DNA from: Mesotaenium endlicherianum
Lineage: Eukaryota > Streptophyta > Zygnematophyceae > Zygnematales > Mesotaeniaceae
Assembly (NCBI GenBank): GCA_009602735.1
Contig: WELA01009451.1
Coordinates: 41,773-105,772 of the forward strand
Direction: 5' to 3'
DNA: 64,000 nucleotides
Numbering within the stretch: the first letter of the stretch is position 1; each line of letters starts with the position of its first letter. Shown piece by piece: positions 21,074-32,521 of this stretch. The notes under the pieces were generated by a model. The model searched no databases. It was given only the letters and a program-made list of their open reading frames with translations, and was not told the origin of the DNA. A program made the position numbers and the translations under genes.

Positions 21074-24000
21074 TATCACCAACACTCTCTTTCATTCAAC
21101 CTCAATTTTTAGAACGTGAGTGCGCAAGTGGTGCCAAAAACCTCGCTGCTTCCAGACAGCGAATTCCCAAATCAGCAAACGCACTCGTTGTCCCCAGCAG
21201 TATACATTCCTATTGCTTAAGGTCCAAAGAAGGCATAAGAACCCAAATCAACCTCTGAGGTGCAAGTACAAGTGCTTGGTATCGATAAAAGGAATGGTTA
21301 TTGAAATAGACACCTCAAATTGGACTTCAAGCCTTTGGGTGATTGTTGTAATTGTTGGACCAAGGAATAGTCACAATGTAGAATGCCTTGCAAGTTCTTT
21401 TAACGTTTCAATAAGGAGTCAAAAAAGAAGGTCAATATCTCCGATATAACGCAAAGAGGACATATATCGCCTCGTCTTGAAGGTCTAACTTGCATGTTTT
21501 CCCTCACAATCGGAAACATGTCAGCTGCAAAACTTTGACATGCTCACTCTCGAATTTTGGTTTGCCGAGATAGTGGTCCCTTATTTTCATCCGTGAAATT
21601 ATTATTTTTTAAAATTAATGATTTTTAATGATGTCAGATGATGTCGTGCCTAATGGCGTCGCAACTTGGACACGTGTGTGGCTTTCCAGCAAGTGTGTCG
21701 TTGACCTGGCCAATGTGTTGGTGGTCCTCTGTGCGTATGGGTTTTCCCTGGTCGACTGGTCGGTGCGTCTCTGCACGTGGGAAATTGACATGGTTGTTTG
21801 CCCTTTACCCGTGTGTCGGCGGCAAGCTACCAATTTCTGGTCTTCTTGCACTTGCACCACTCAGGTCTTCTTGCACTCAGGTCTTCTTGCACTTGCACTT
21901 GACCACACGGTTGTGAGTCAAATGGTCTGTGAGTCAAGGTTGACTTTTCGTACCTGGCAGTCGTGACTTGCGCCACATGTGCGGCGCCGCCAAGCTGGTA
22001 GCAGTGGTGACAATGGTTGTACCTCATACACAGAGAAAAGTCTTGACCGGCATGTAGTGTTCAAAAAGTAACATTGCAGGGCAGCTCGAACAGCGGCTCT
22101 CAACGTCAACTTTAGACCCTAGTGCATGGTCATTTGATAGCTTATTAGAAGGGTACAAAGCGGGCCCCAGGATTTGACAAAAAATTGGACTTTTGAAAAC
22201 ATCCGGGACCTGACGCCCATGACTTTCTAGAACGTCCGAAATTATTCAGAAGATTTGTTTTCCTTTCTTTATGTTTGGAAAAGACATTCGAACAAAATAT
22301 CTGTAAGTTATATAGGGAAATGCGCGAATTTGTGAAACATCCGCTCCCAATGACCAGGATTTCATTGGACATAATCTACGATTCTGCATGATTTTAAGAA
22401 TCTAAAAAAGCAAGTAACATCCAATTTTGCGCGAATCCTGGGGCCTGGTACAAAGTTCATACGATCTGCATAAATGTACACACGGTTACAAAAGTGTTCT
22501 TTGAGAAGGTGCCAAACAACACCAGAGTTATGCCTCACCACTATGGGCTTGCAAGTAATAGGTTATTCCTCACTATTATGGGCTTGCAAGTAAAAACTTA
22601 TTTGACAATTTGTGTTCAAATCGCCTGATTTTGAAAGAAAGAAGAAGATTCTAGAAAAGAATAGTAGGAGTAGCAATATGCTACAATATTTTGCGCGTCA
22701 TCTGTTTATGTTTAGTCCTTTCCTACATGCTGCTACGGGGACAATTCATAAACACTGAATTAGGTTAAGACAACTATATTGCAACTCCTAAAGAAACACC
22801 CTTGATTGGCAACTGCACTCTTGCTGTGTTGATGTTGTCCGTCGAATTGTTGCCGCTGGAAATTGCCAATGGACATCAGCATATTGCAAAAAACACTACC
22901 AAACAATAACACTATTGTGCGTGGCTAAGACTAACGCTAGCTCAAACTTTGTTACCTGCGTCGTGCACCTCCCAGTGGGGGGGCGGGTTATAGGGATGGG
23001 TGGGTGGGTATGTGTAGCAGCTACCTTCCTGCTGCAGTGAGGCTTCTTTGCAAAGAGAAGCCTTATGAAGGTGTTGTTTGTCGATGAAAACACAAAACAC
23101 GTGTGAAATCGATGAAATTTGAACACTTGTCAAACCTCGGTTTGCAGCATTTCATGTCGCAAACTATCAATTTCAAGAGTTCATATGATGGTGCGTTTTT
23201 CCCCGCATTCTTCTATGCTGTATAAACTCACACAAATGCAAGATAGTCTTATATGTTGGAAGCAATCAAAGACAAGGTAAACACAGATTGATTTAAGAAG
23301 TTTTAGGCAAAAATAGTGACAAGTTCTCCTGTGGTTATCATCAAAAAGTTGCGCATTGTGTATCCTTATGTGCACAAACGTATTGAGACGATTTCCTTAT
23401 CTCAATATGTAGAAATTCAACCAATTAGAGTGAAACAAGAGGCATGTAATTTTCATATATTATAATTCATAAATTCCAGTGGAAAAGATTTTGATATATC
23501 TGAGATTGAATGCGTTGAAGAAAAAGAAATGTTATGCTAGGAAGGAAGTGGAATGTTGGAGTGTTACGGGAAAGTTGTTGACCCATATTTTTACTTGGAG
23601 TTTCAAACGGATTGATTATGCTATGTCTTCGTTATTCTTGAATCCATGTCCTTACAAGTGAATGTTTTATAGTATGGGGATTGCTAAAGCTTGCTGTGGC
23701 AAGCTATTACAATGTGGGTGAAGCTAACATTGTTGAGCATACAATGGACTCAACTAGAAACATAGTGAAAATGCTCTTTAGCATCATGTTGTAAGGTTAT
23801 GTACGTCTCTCAAGCAACTGGTACAACATCATGTAACAACTTTGGCCTGAATACGTTGTGTTTAAAAGCAAGTGTTGCAAACATCTTGTGCACATGTTAC
23901 AAAGCTTGCAAGTTAGTGGTTATTAACATTTTAAATCTTGATACAAAGAACTTCGCATTGTATCACAACTCTTGTGCACATGCTTTCGAGTGTACGCTGT

Positions 24001-24347
24001 TGTATAAAAAATTCAAAGGCTATGGAGGCTCTTCTTTTTAAAGCATCAAATGGTATGCATTGCACAACGAGAAGGTTGCGGTAACTAAATATTATGAGTT
24101 TTGACATACCAAGCTACTACCTGAACTACCTGAATCATCAACTTTCTTTTATACTTTGAAAACATCATACATCTTACAAGGGGGGATCACTATTCGATCA
24201 CTTACTCTTTATCAATAGGTACAACTTGCCGCTCACTTGACATGCAAAAAAGCACATTCACTTCTTCAGATTGAACATGAAAGAGGGCTATTGGGAAGGG
24301 GGTCATGTCATGCTATGACTTCAGTATGTATGGTAGTTTATTGTCGT
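21074..24347. other. AT-rich intergenic DNA with small local repeats
   Basis: No supported gene. Three copies of GGTCTTCTTGCACT lie at 21839-21852, 21864-21877 and 21880-21893. A 31-bp unit ending ATGGGCTTGCAAGTAA is repeated at 22528-22558 and 22563-22593. The segment near 21250-21340 resembles 8130-8210 loosely. Confidence 0.5.
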
Positions 24348-24910
24348 CAGTAAGGCGCCCCTCACGTAACTCTTGTGAGGGGGAAATCAGTAAGGGCCCT
24401 CGCTCGTGTGAGCGCTGGCCCGTACGCGTTCAAAATCGGAGATTTGCCAAGCGAAAGCGTTCGTCGTGAACGCTTTTTCTGTGCGGCCCCAGCGCGGCCT
24501 GCTCTTTCGCGACCGCCATAAATTAGGGCTTAACCATAACTTATTCCTCTTCGCTTTCGCTTAGGCAGTGCGTCCTTAGGGCGCTTTTCGTGAGCGGCCA
24601 TGGCAAGGAGGAGCAAGGCGGAGCCTCGCCTGGGCCGCGAGGTAGCTCGCCATGGGGTCTTGGGAGAGGGCGCTCTCCCTCGCTAGAAGGTTCATGGGGT
24701 GGAAAGGTCGGGAGCGCCTGCTGCTGGGCAGCCATGGCCGCTTGTCGTTGCAGGCATGGCCGCCTGCCAGTTATGAGGGTGTTGGAGAGGGAGAGGGGTT
24801 AAGGGGGAGGAGGCATGGTGGAGGGAGGGAGAGAGGGAGGGTCGTAAGCGTCGACTTTGCGCGTCGACGGCGTTTGCGCTGTTTTGACGCCTTAATTTGT
24901 CGCGATCATT
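24348..24910. other. GC-rich island with four perfect hairpins
   Basis: Within AT-rich DNA, perfect stems occur at 24358-24382 (CCCCTCAC/GTGAGGGG), 24401-24414 (CGCTC/GAGCG), 24454-24476 (AAAGCGTTC/GAACGCTTT, loop GTCGT) and 24849-24869 (CGTCGAC/GTCGACG). The phrase CAGTAAGG(C)GCCC(CTC) occurs twice near the start. The spacing resembles ends of a transposon or a structured transcript; no coding frame is convincing. Confidence 0.45.
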
Positions 24911-26498
24911 CGGCGGGTCTGTGAGGGGAGGATAACATTGAACGAGTATGTAGATAGAATAGAAGAACATAACAATAGTGTACTTAAAAGCATAGCTTGA
25001 TAGAGGTCCAACAAAATCTCATCCCAAAGTACTGGGTGCCCAAAGCAAATGCAAAGCAATAGTAGTAGCAAATACTTCTTGCACCTCGTCCATTGCTGCA
25101 AGTTCATGCCTCATTCCTTGAAAGTATACCAATAAATTTTCCTTGAGAAAACACCTAAAACAAGTGCAGGACCTAACACTGCAAGATTGGTCCCTGAACT
25201 GCCGGTGACGTTACGACGCCAATGACTACATGTGACTACTCGTCTCCTCGTGACTACTGACGATACTTACATAGTTCACAAGAGCCGAAACCTTGATCGG
25301 CCACATGTGTCTATATATCTGCACAAGCACAGCAATGAAGTGTCTAGATCAGGCAAGCCTAATACGGCCCCTGATACCACTACAGACAAAATTAAAAATC
25401 CACACCTGGCTGAATCCCAAGCTAGACCTCCAAAAACACGCCACTTCACTGCCAAAAGACTGTGATGGTCAATCCCATGGCCCTAGCAGAGCTGAGAAGA
25501 AAGTGTAGAAGGAAATCACATCCATGGCGCACAACTCAATGCCAGAGGGCAGAGGAAGTAACCTCCCTTCAAGAATTGTCAGCGAGGCTTTCGTAAAATT
25601 TCCTAGCCCGTAACAATAAATCCAAATTCTCCCAGATGCAATGCTCAACAGGGCGCAAGTGCTGCAGAAAGCAATTGCCCGCTTACCGCCCTCCCTAGCC
25701 ACCACACCCCTCCCTCTGAAGTGTCACATGTTAGTCTCAAAACACGTCCCTCAGCCGTAAAGAGATACAAAATCCTCATGACTCAGACGGCCCCGAGGGA
25801 GGCTCCTGCTGCCATCAGCCAGCCCCAGCAAGAAGCAGCAGCAGCCGCCGAGGGCTGCGCATGCAGCGCTGGGGCTGGGGGGCAACAGAGGAGCCCCTCC
25901 CGCAGGCGTGCGAGTTCCGATTACTAAAATGCGCATCACTGGGACGGAGGAGAAGCTGCACAAACCCATAAGCCTCTCGCAAAGTTTCTATGCTGCCAGC
26001 TGCTACCCTTCCCGCCAGCAGCTGCTGCAGCTTCTGAGGAGCTGGCAGCATCTGAATGCAAGGGAAAGCTCACACAGCAAGGAGTGGAGAGATCCACACA
26101 CGCAAAGCCCAGCTCTCAGACGGGGGAAAGTCAGCATAGCTGTAATAGAGAGAACGTGCTCCCGTCTACCGACTAACCCGCCAGCCCTGCATAATTCTTT
26201 GAGTGCGTTAAAAGATCAATTTCATTGGAGCCACTTGAAAGAACACATGGTAGCCACATAGGTGATTCATCCACAACCACATAACGCCAAACTCTTGTCA
26301 ACATATCCCAAAGAAGAGATGAGAGGACCTGCAACGTTACTGTGCGCAAGGGCCCTCGACACAACTCAAGCGAAATCCAGAGCGAGAAAAACCAAGGCTT
26401 TGAGCTGCAAGAGCTATGTCACGTCCAGGATTAGTCCAGGATTGCGCGTGAGTTTGAGAACCACAGAGGGAGGTGCCTGGAGAGACACTGACATCCAG

Positions 26499-26500
<2 letters not shown>
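24911..26500. other. Intergenic stretch without a supported gene
   Basis: Short frames only. A Gln/Ala-like low-complexity patch (GCAGCAGCAGC tracts) occurs at about 25810-26040. No family similarity seen. Confidence 0.45.
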
Positions 26501-26502
<2 letters not shown>

Positions 26503-26578
<76 letters not shown>

Positions 26579-26920
26579 NNNNNNNNNNNNNNNNNNNNNN
26601 NNNNNNNNNNNNNNNNNNNNNNNNNNNNNNNNNNNNNNNNNNNNNNNNNNNNNNNNNNNNNNNNNNNNNNNNNNNNNNNNNNNNNNNNNNNNNNNNNNNN
26701 NNNNNNNNNNNNNNNNNNNNNNNNNNNNNNNNNNNNNNNNNNNNNNNNNNNNNNNNNNNNNNNNNNNNNNNNNNNNNNNNNNNNNNNNNNNNNNNNNNNN
26801 NNNNNNNNNNNNNNNNNNNNNNNNNNNNNNNNNNNNNNNNNNNNNNNNNNNNNNNNNNNNNNNNNNNNNNNNNNNNNNNNNNNNNNNNNNNNNNNNNNNN
26901 NNNNNNNNNNNNNNNNNNNN

Positions 26921-26988
<68 letters not shown>
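26503..26988. repeat. (GA)n microsatellite spanning an assembly gap
   Basis: Pure GA repeat at about 26505-26578 and 26921-26988 flanks 342 undetermined bases (26579-26920). The repeat probably continues through the gap. It sits about 60 bases beyond the stop codon of the reductase gene on the minus strand, so it could lie in that gene's 3' UTR. Confidence 0.95.
26579..26920. other. Assembly gap (342 N)
   Basis: Undetermined bases only. Confidence 1.
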
Positions 26989-26992
<4 letters not shown>

Positions 26993-27044
26993 TCTCACCT
27001 GAATGGCCCCCAGGCGGTCCCGACGCCTGAACCCAGCGAGCTCA

Positions 27045-30000
27045 TCAGAAGTTGAGTAGAATGTTGTCCTTGGAGAGCCCAGCCTCCAGCAGGATCGTGG
27101 TGGCCTCCTGCGCCACCCAATCAGAGCCCAGCAAAAAGCATGAGAACAAAACACCAGGCAGGGTTCCCACAGGAGCACCTCCCCATCCAGCCCCATTGGT
27201 TGCAATGCATCTGAACTGCCTCGTGCAAGAGCCTGCTGCTTCAAGTTCCTCCAGTAATTGCACCGCATAAGGCCACAAAAAGGCCCGATGAAGTTCTTTT
27301 AGCTCATCAACCCAGCAGCCAGAGTGAAGAGTGAGCTGCAGTCAATGCAGCCCGGGGTCGAGGGGGAAAGAGCCTGAAAGGAACAAGTACTCTCTGCAGA
27401 CTTGCCGGCCATAGCTACAGAGACGGTGCTCTCTCAGAAGATGCTATACATATCAACTTGGCCTATAGCAGATTGGCGTGACCTGCGGTGACAAAAGGCA
27501 GCACACAAAAGTAGAGAGTGCGAATAGCACCCTAGAAGCTCGCTATCTTCCTACACGGGGCCAGCACAACATCATTGTCGTCATCACGCAAACGTCTGCC
27601 AGCACGCCAGCGTCAGCACTGGTGAGCATACATGTGCGTGCACCTTTGACTATGACTGTGACTGTAACTGCTGGATGTACATGACAGGGTTACAGCGCAG
27701 AATCCCTTGCCATCCAGAGTCTACGTGTCAGCGCCGGTGAGCTCGCACACATGGGCCTCTGACTGCGACAGTGACTGACGGCACATACACGTAAGAAACG
27801 AGCGCAAATACTGTCGTCGTCGAGAGTGACCACGTGATAGAGCACGCGTTTACAATAAAAAAGGTACAGACACATAAAGCCAGATGTGCCCGCGTGCAAC
27901 GTGCATGCAGCCTGAAAGCACACACGCGCACACACAGGGAAACTACACATGCACATGCGTGGGCAAGGCTTGCACCACACCACAACAAGAACCACGTGCC
28001 AGAACCAAGAGTACAAGTTCAGTGGCACCTGCTTGGTATGTCTAGCCAGTCTGCCTCGGGGGTAGCTAGGTGAGGCCAGGAAAGGGCGGGAAGGGGGGGG
28101 AGGGAGGAGAAAGCTCCGGCAGAGAGGGCGCGAGGGGTGGGAGGATTGCCAACTGACCTGAGCCATCTCCTTCTGGCCGCACAACACAGCGCCTGCCTTG
28201 ACTCCGTCCTTAATGTCAGCGTCCTTCAAAAATGCGTGCTGTCCTCTCACATATGCACACAAACATACATGCACGCCCACGTGTGCACACGCCAGCACGG
28301 CGATGCCCACACCCACCCAAAACACGCCGCACAGGTCGTTGATCACGTCAGCATTTTGCCCTCGCCTACTTCCAAGAGGGAAAGAAAGAGGGGGTTTGCC
28401 CCTGCGCCTCTTCGAGTAAGTGCATGGAGGGCTAGCACCAGCGTCTGCACATGTGCTGTACTCTTACAGAGCCGTGCCCGTCCGGCTTGTGTCCTAATCG
28501 TCTGCTATCCACTCTGCTCTCCCTTTACTTCCTGCAGGAGACCTTGTCTGACAACAGGTACACATGTCGCAGTATGAAGTAAAGACATTCCTAAGAGGGG
28601 GGGCAGGGGAGTGAGGGAGCAAAAGAGTGAAAACGAGGGGCCAGAGGGGTAGGGGATGCAAATACGGGAATTCGAGAAGAGGGGGTGAATGTGGAAGAGA
28701 GTGGATAGATTGTAAGGACACATCCTGTAACTTGCCTTCAGTGCAGGGTGGGCACCTTACTTTACGAGTAGACTGACACCACCCTGTTTTCTTCATTGAA
28801 ACATAGGTTGCAGCTATGTGAGAAGCCTATTGACGCCCTTACGACTCCAATTGAATGTTGTTTGTTTTCTGGCCGCAAAACTAGCAGGGAAACACACCAA
28901 TGGCGGGCCTGGGCACTAATATAGACAAACACACGGAAACCGCAGATGCCAACGCACAGCAAGCTTGTTGCAAAATGTAAGACCCTAGAACTTGAAGAAG
29001 GAGAGAGAAGGAAGGAGGAACAAGATAAGGGAGGGAGGATGGGGGAGAGAGAGAGAGAGTCTCCAGAATGCAAGCACCTGCACGTAGCCGGTGGAGCCGG
29101 CCCAGTCGTCGCCAGCTTGCGACAGCACGGGGATGACCTTCACGCCCGAGGCCTCCCAGGCGTCGAACCGGTCCTGCCGCCCAGCGCCACCCAGCCCCCC
29201 GCCCAGCCCAGCACACACGTCTCCCTTCAGCACAGGCAGCGGGTTGATGGTTAGTGTGAGCAGCACAAAACCAGGGACATGCTCACGCAGGGACGTGCAG
29301 GCAGTGTTCGTGAGCCGCAGTAAGGGACGTGCTGGCAGTAGTGAGTCTGACGCTGGGGGGATGAGCAGCGCAGGGACAACGGCACACTCTGTGGTCGTGG
29401 GTGAGCTCGACTGGGGCAGGAGAACTGAGGGGCTGCCGGATCAAACCTGGTAGGCCATAGCGCCCAAGTTGTCGGCGCCATAGTAGAGCCTGACATCGCT
29501 CCTCTTGTCGGCAGCAAAGCCCGCCTCTATCAGCGACCTCACAGGGCTGCAACCCCACCATTCACACCAATACATGATATATACATGTATGTATAAATTT
29601 TATAGATATGTCTACACGTGTAAATTTACTTGCGTATCACACAGTATGTACGTCAAAGAAGACCACACCGTAGATTTTCACATCTAGTTTGACCACACAT
29701 CCAGTCTGCTTTGCTTGTCTACCATGCACAAGGGCAATCTCTCAGCCTTATGGCATAGGCAAACAAGCAGGCCCTGACTGGAGAGCAGAGCTTGCAAGGG
29801 GAAATTTGACCCCAGTGGTTGTACGACGCATGCATGGCATGCATTCAGCTGAGGCATTCAAGCACAGCGAAGGCCTCAGCGGAGTTCCGCTTGTGAAGGG
29901 AGCCAGACAAAGAATCTACTTGTGTCAAGAGAGACATAACTTCGTACGGCAATACCTCAGCGAGGCACGCATCTGTGTGTGTATAAGAAGGGGGTTGTGC

Positions 30001-31658
30001 ATCTGAGCGTTTATGTTATTCCAGAGCTTGCTCCAGACAGGTACTACAACCTATCAGTAACAGCATCCCCCTACTTTGTCACCAGCACAACTTCCTAGAA
30101 ATGCCTCATTCATCATGAGGGCCATGCCCTTCTGACAAGTCTCACCGCGCACAGGCACGCAGAAAGATCACAAGTCCTCACAGGAGAAAGCGCCCAAAGG
30201 ATTCAATAAGTGCCCCCCACAGGCACGAGCACCAAACGAGGCAAGCTGCAAACAGAGAGCAGCAGATGATACCTGATCCCAGAGCCAGTGGCCAGCAGTA
30301 CAACGGTGGGGAACTCCTCGGGGGGCGTCAGCCTGTCAACCGGGAAGCCCTTGCCCATGACTTGGCTAATCTCCACCTTGTCCCCCTTGCTGAGCCGGCA
30401 GATGAGGTTGGCTGTTGTGCCCTCAACGTCCTTGATCAGGAACTCCAGAGCTCCACTCTCTGCCACCTGTCAGCAGACCAGATTAGTCCTCAGCATACCA
30501 GCAACTCAACACTCAGACTCCAATAGTCGTTACAAGGAGAGACTCCTCCGCAACAACTTGCCTCTAGAACCTTTGTATTATTTTGTGTGACACTCTGGGC
30601 ACATAAATAAAGAGTCAGTAGTCCTCGGAATAACTTCCAAAACAGATCTCAGAGATGCATCAGTGGGCTGACTGCTTGCTTGGTACTACAGCTCTCTAGA
30701 CATGCATGGCCATGATCAAAGTGCATGCAGAGATGCACCTTGGGTGGAGAAGCAATGGCAAGGAATGCAGGCTTGCTGTCATTGATCTTCATCTGCACAA
30801 ATTGCCCTGCCTTGGTGTGTCCAGCCTGCCACCTCTCCCATGGGAACATACTCAGTATACCCTCAGTCCTATTGAAATCTTAGGTTATGGTAAACACACA
30901 GAGGCAAATTGGCAGGGGAAATGAGGACAAGTGTTCAACAAATTGAGGAAAGAAACTTGCAGCAGCTAGTGATATAGGTCACGAAAGCCAGTTTCCACCG
31001 CAGTCAGACTAGGATCATAACTCATACAGTGACATGGGCAAGGCATATCTCGACAAACTGGAGCTGAAACTATACCCTGAGCGTTTGCAGGTGTGTTAGT
31101 ACTTTCTAGTAGTTTGTGCCTTGTAGGCGTCGCAAGTCATTAGTTGCACTCCCTCAGTTGCTGCATACCTTCAGTTCAGGAATTGAGCTTATATCAACAG
31201 TTATGCTGAACAGTTGCTCTGCGGCTTTATTTGTCTCCGCGATCTTAGCGTCTGTCCAAAGAATTTCCTGCACACCACAATTCTCACAACACCTCTAAAT
31301 TACCTGCAGAGGTCATGCCGAAGAAGACAGTACACTACCTCAAAGATCGGAATGCAATACATGTGAAATTACTACAGTCGTGGTGTACCTGCTTCCAGTC
31401 AGCTGTTATAGGCATCACTTCGTAGCCACGTCTTGTAGTACGTAAAGCAGGCTGTCTATGCTTTGTTGTTATCTGACTGGAGGACCTGCTGAGCTGTCTC
31501 AGCCCACTGTGAACGGAAAGACTGAGTAACTTTGAGGGTGCCCCTAGACATGCTCTAGCTTGAGCAGAATTCCTGGCAACCAGGTGCGAGCTTGCTGTAC
31601 AAAAGCCGTTTCTAGCTAAAGAAGCAGGCAGCACAGCTGTCACTGCAGCTGAGGCCAT
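27045..31658 (-). CDS. Plastid-targeted FAD/NAD(P)-binding oxidoreductase, fruit protein pKIWI502-like
   Basis: Eight exons on the minus strand: 31389-31658, 31169-31267, 30739-30825, 30273-30466, 29447-29546, 29078-29173, 28158-28238, 27045-27107. They total 990 bp, 329 residues, in frame throughout. Exon 1 encodes a Ser/Ala/Arg-rich N-terminus typical of a chloroplast transit peptide. The rest is a ferredoxin-reductase-type fold: FAD-binding barrel (about 91-165; GQFVQMKI, FLAIASPP), then the NAD(P)-binding domain with LLATGSGIS, RLYYG, GVKVIPVLSQ, TGYVQ and GAVLCGQKEMA, ending in NILLNF. This order is that of pKIWI502-like proteins of plants and green algae. The physiological substrate of the family is not settled. 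The start is shared with a divergent gene at 32249 across a 590-bp gap. Confidence 0.93.
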
Positions 31659-32248
31659 TGCAACAGCTAAAATGTATGTCTTAATTTATGTAATAGTATA
31701 GTGTTCTGTGAGCTCGACAAGGTTTATTACTCCAGCACCACCCTTCATGTATATGAGAAATTGCCGTGGCATGGTCTGTTTAGAGTGATTTGTGCTGATT
31801 CGTGCACTCTGGGGCACAGCTCTCCAGGTGATATAGTTGTCGCGCCGTTTATGCTCCAAGCTAGTGACGCATGGTTTCAATGTGCACAGGACGTCGGATG
31901 GCGTGAGTCGATGTTGATTGACCATTCTAGTTACTTAACTGTGACTCAGAGGAACAGCCAGCGTAAGGACCTCCTGTGTAAACGTCGGCTCTTGAAGAAC
32001 CACGAGGCGTCAAAAAGCGCGCGGTGATATGACGGGTCCCACATACTACTGGACCATATTGCCCAGTCGGAGGAGTCGCCTTGCCATCCATACCTGCATC
32101 ACCATTGCACATTCTCTACTTCGCAGTATTCATTCACAAGGTGTGAACATCCGTTCACATAGGAAGTCTGCATTTTCATCACCTGTGACGGTTATTCTTC
32201 TTGCTTCAGGAAAGCTTAAAAGGGTGTGTTTCTTTGTACGGGCTCAGG
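31659..32248. promoter_or_regulatory. Putative bidirectional promoter region
   Basis: 590 bases separate the divergent start codons of the plastid reductase (minus) and the ATP synthase subunit f-like gene (plus). No other gene fits. An AG acceptor-like GGCTCAG lies directly before the 32249 ATG, so part of this interval may be a 5' UTR intron. Confidence 0.5.
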
Positions 32249-32521
32249 ATGTCGCAAGCACTGAGGCAGCTTGCGCAACTGAAAGTCAAGGACGTCCCAA
32301 ACTTCGCTAAGGAGAATGTCACTACTTCGAACATAAGCAACTCTTTCCAGAAGTGGGCCCATAACTATCATCAGAAGTACATTCTGACGGGCAGTATTAA
32401 GCCACTCAATGACCTCCTCATTTATGTTGGCATCCTGTCTTATGCTGTTGGTTGGCCTACGGAGTTGAGGCATCTTAGGCATGCGGAAGAAGCCGCCAAG
32501 CATGGAGGCGAACATCACTAA
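32249..32521 (+). CDS. Mitochondrial F1Fo ATP synthase subunit f-like protein
   Basis: 90 residues, apparently one coding exon. Order and length match subunit f (animal ATP5MF, yeast Atp17): an N-terminal amphipathic part with LKVKDVP, a Tyr/Lys-rich segment HNYHQKYI, one membrane span (about 53-70, PLNDLLIYVGILSYAVGW) and a basic tail RHLRHAEEAAKHGGEHH. Subunit f sits in the inner-membrane Fo sector and supports dimerisation. An AG at 32246-32247 could be a splice acceptor of a non-coding leader exon. Similarity is across the whole length, but this is a small protein, so a different small Fo subunit is possible. Confidence 0.75.
   Translation: MSQALRQLAQLKVKDVPNFAKENVTTSNISNSFQKWAHNYHQKYILTGSIKPLNDLLIYVGILSYAVGWPTELRHLRHAEEAAKHGGEHH

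Noticed and set aside
26262-27268. Long frames of alternating Glu-Arg or Leu-Ser through the GA repeat
   Set aside because: They are translations of a dinucleotide repeat and of undetermined bases, not genes.
27690-28346. 218-codon minus-strand frame
   Set aside because: Mostly intron; only the 28158-28238 part is a real reductase exon.
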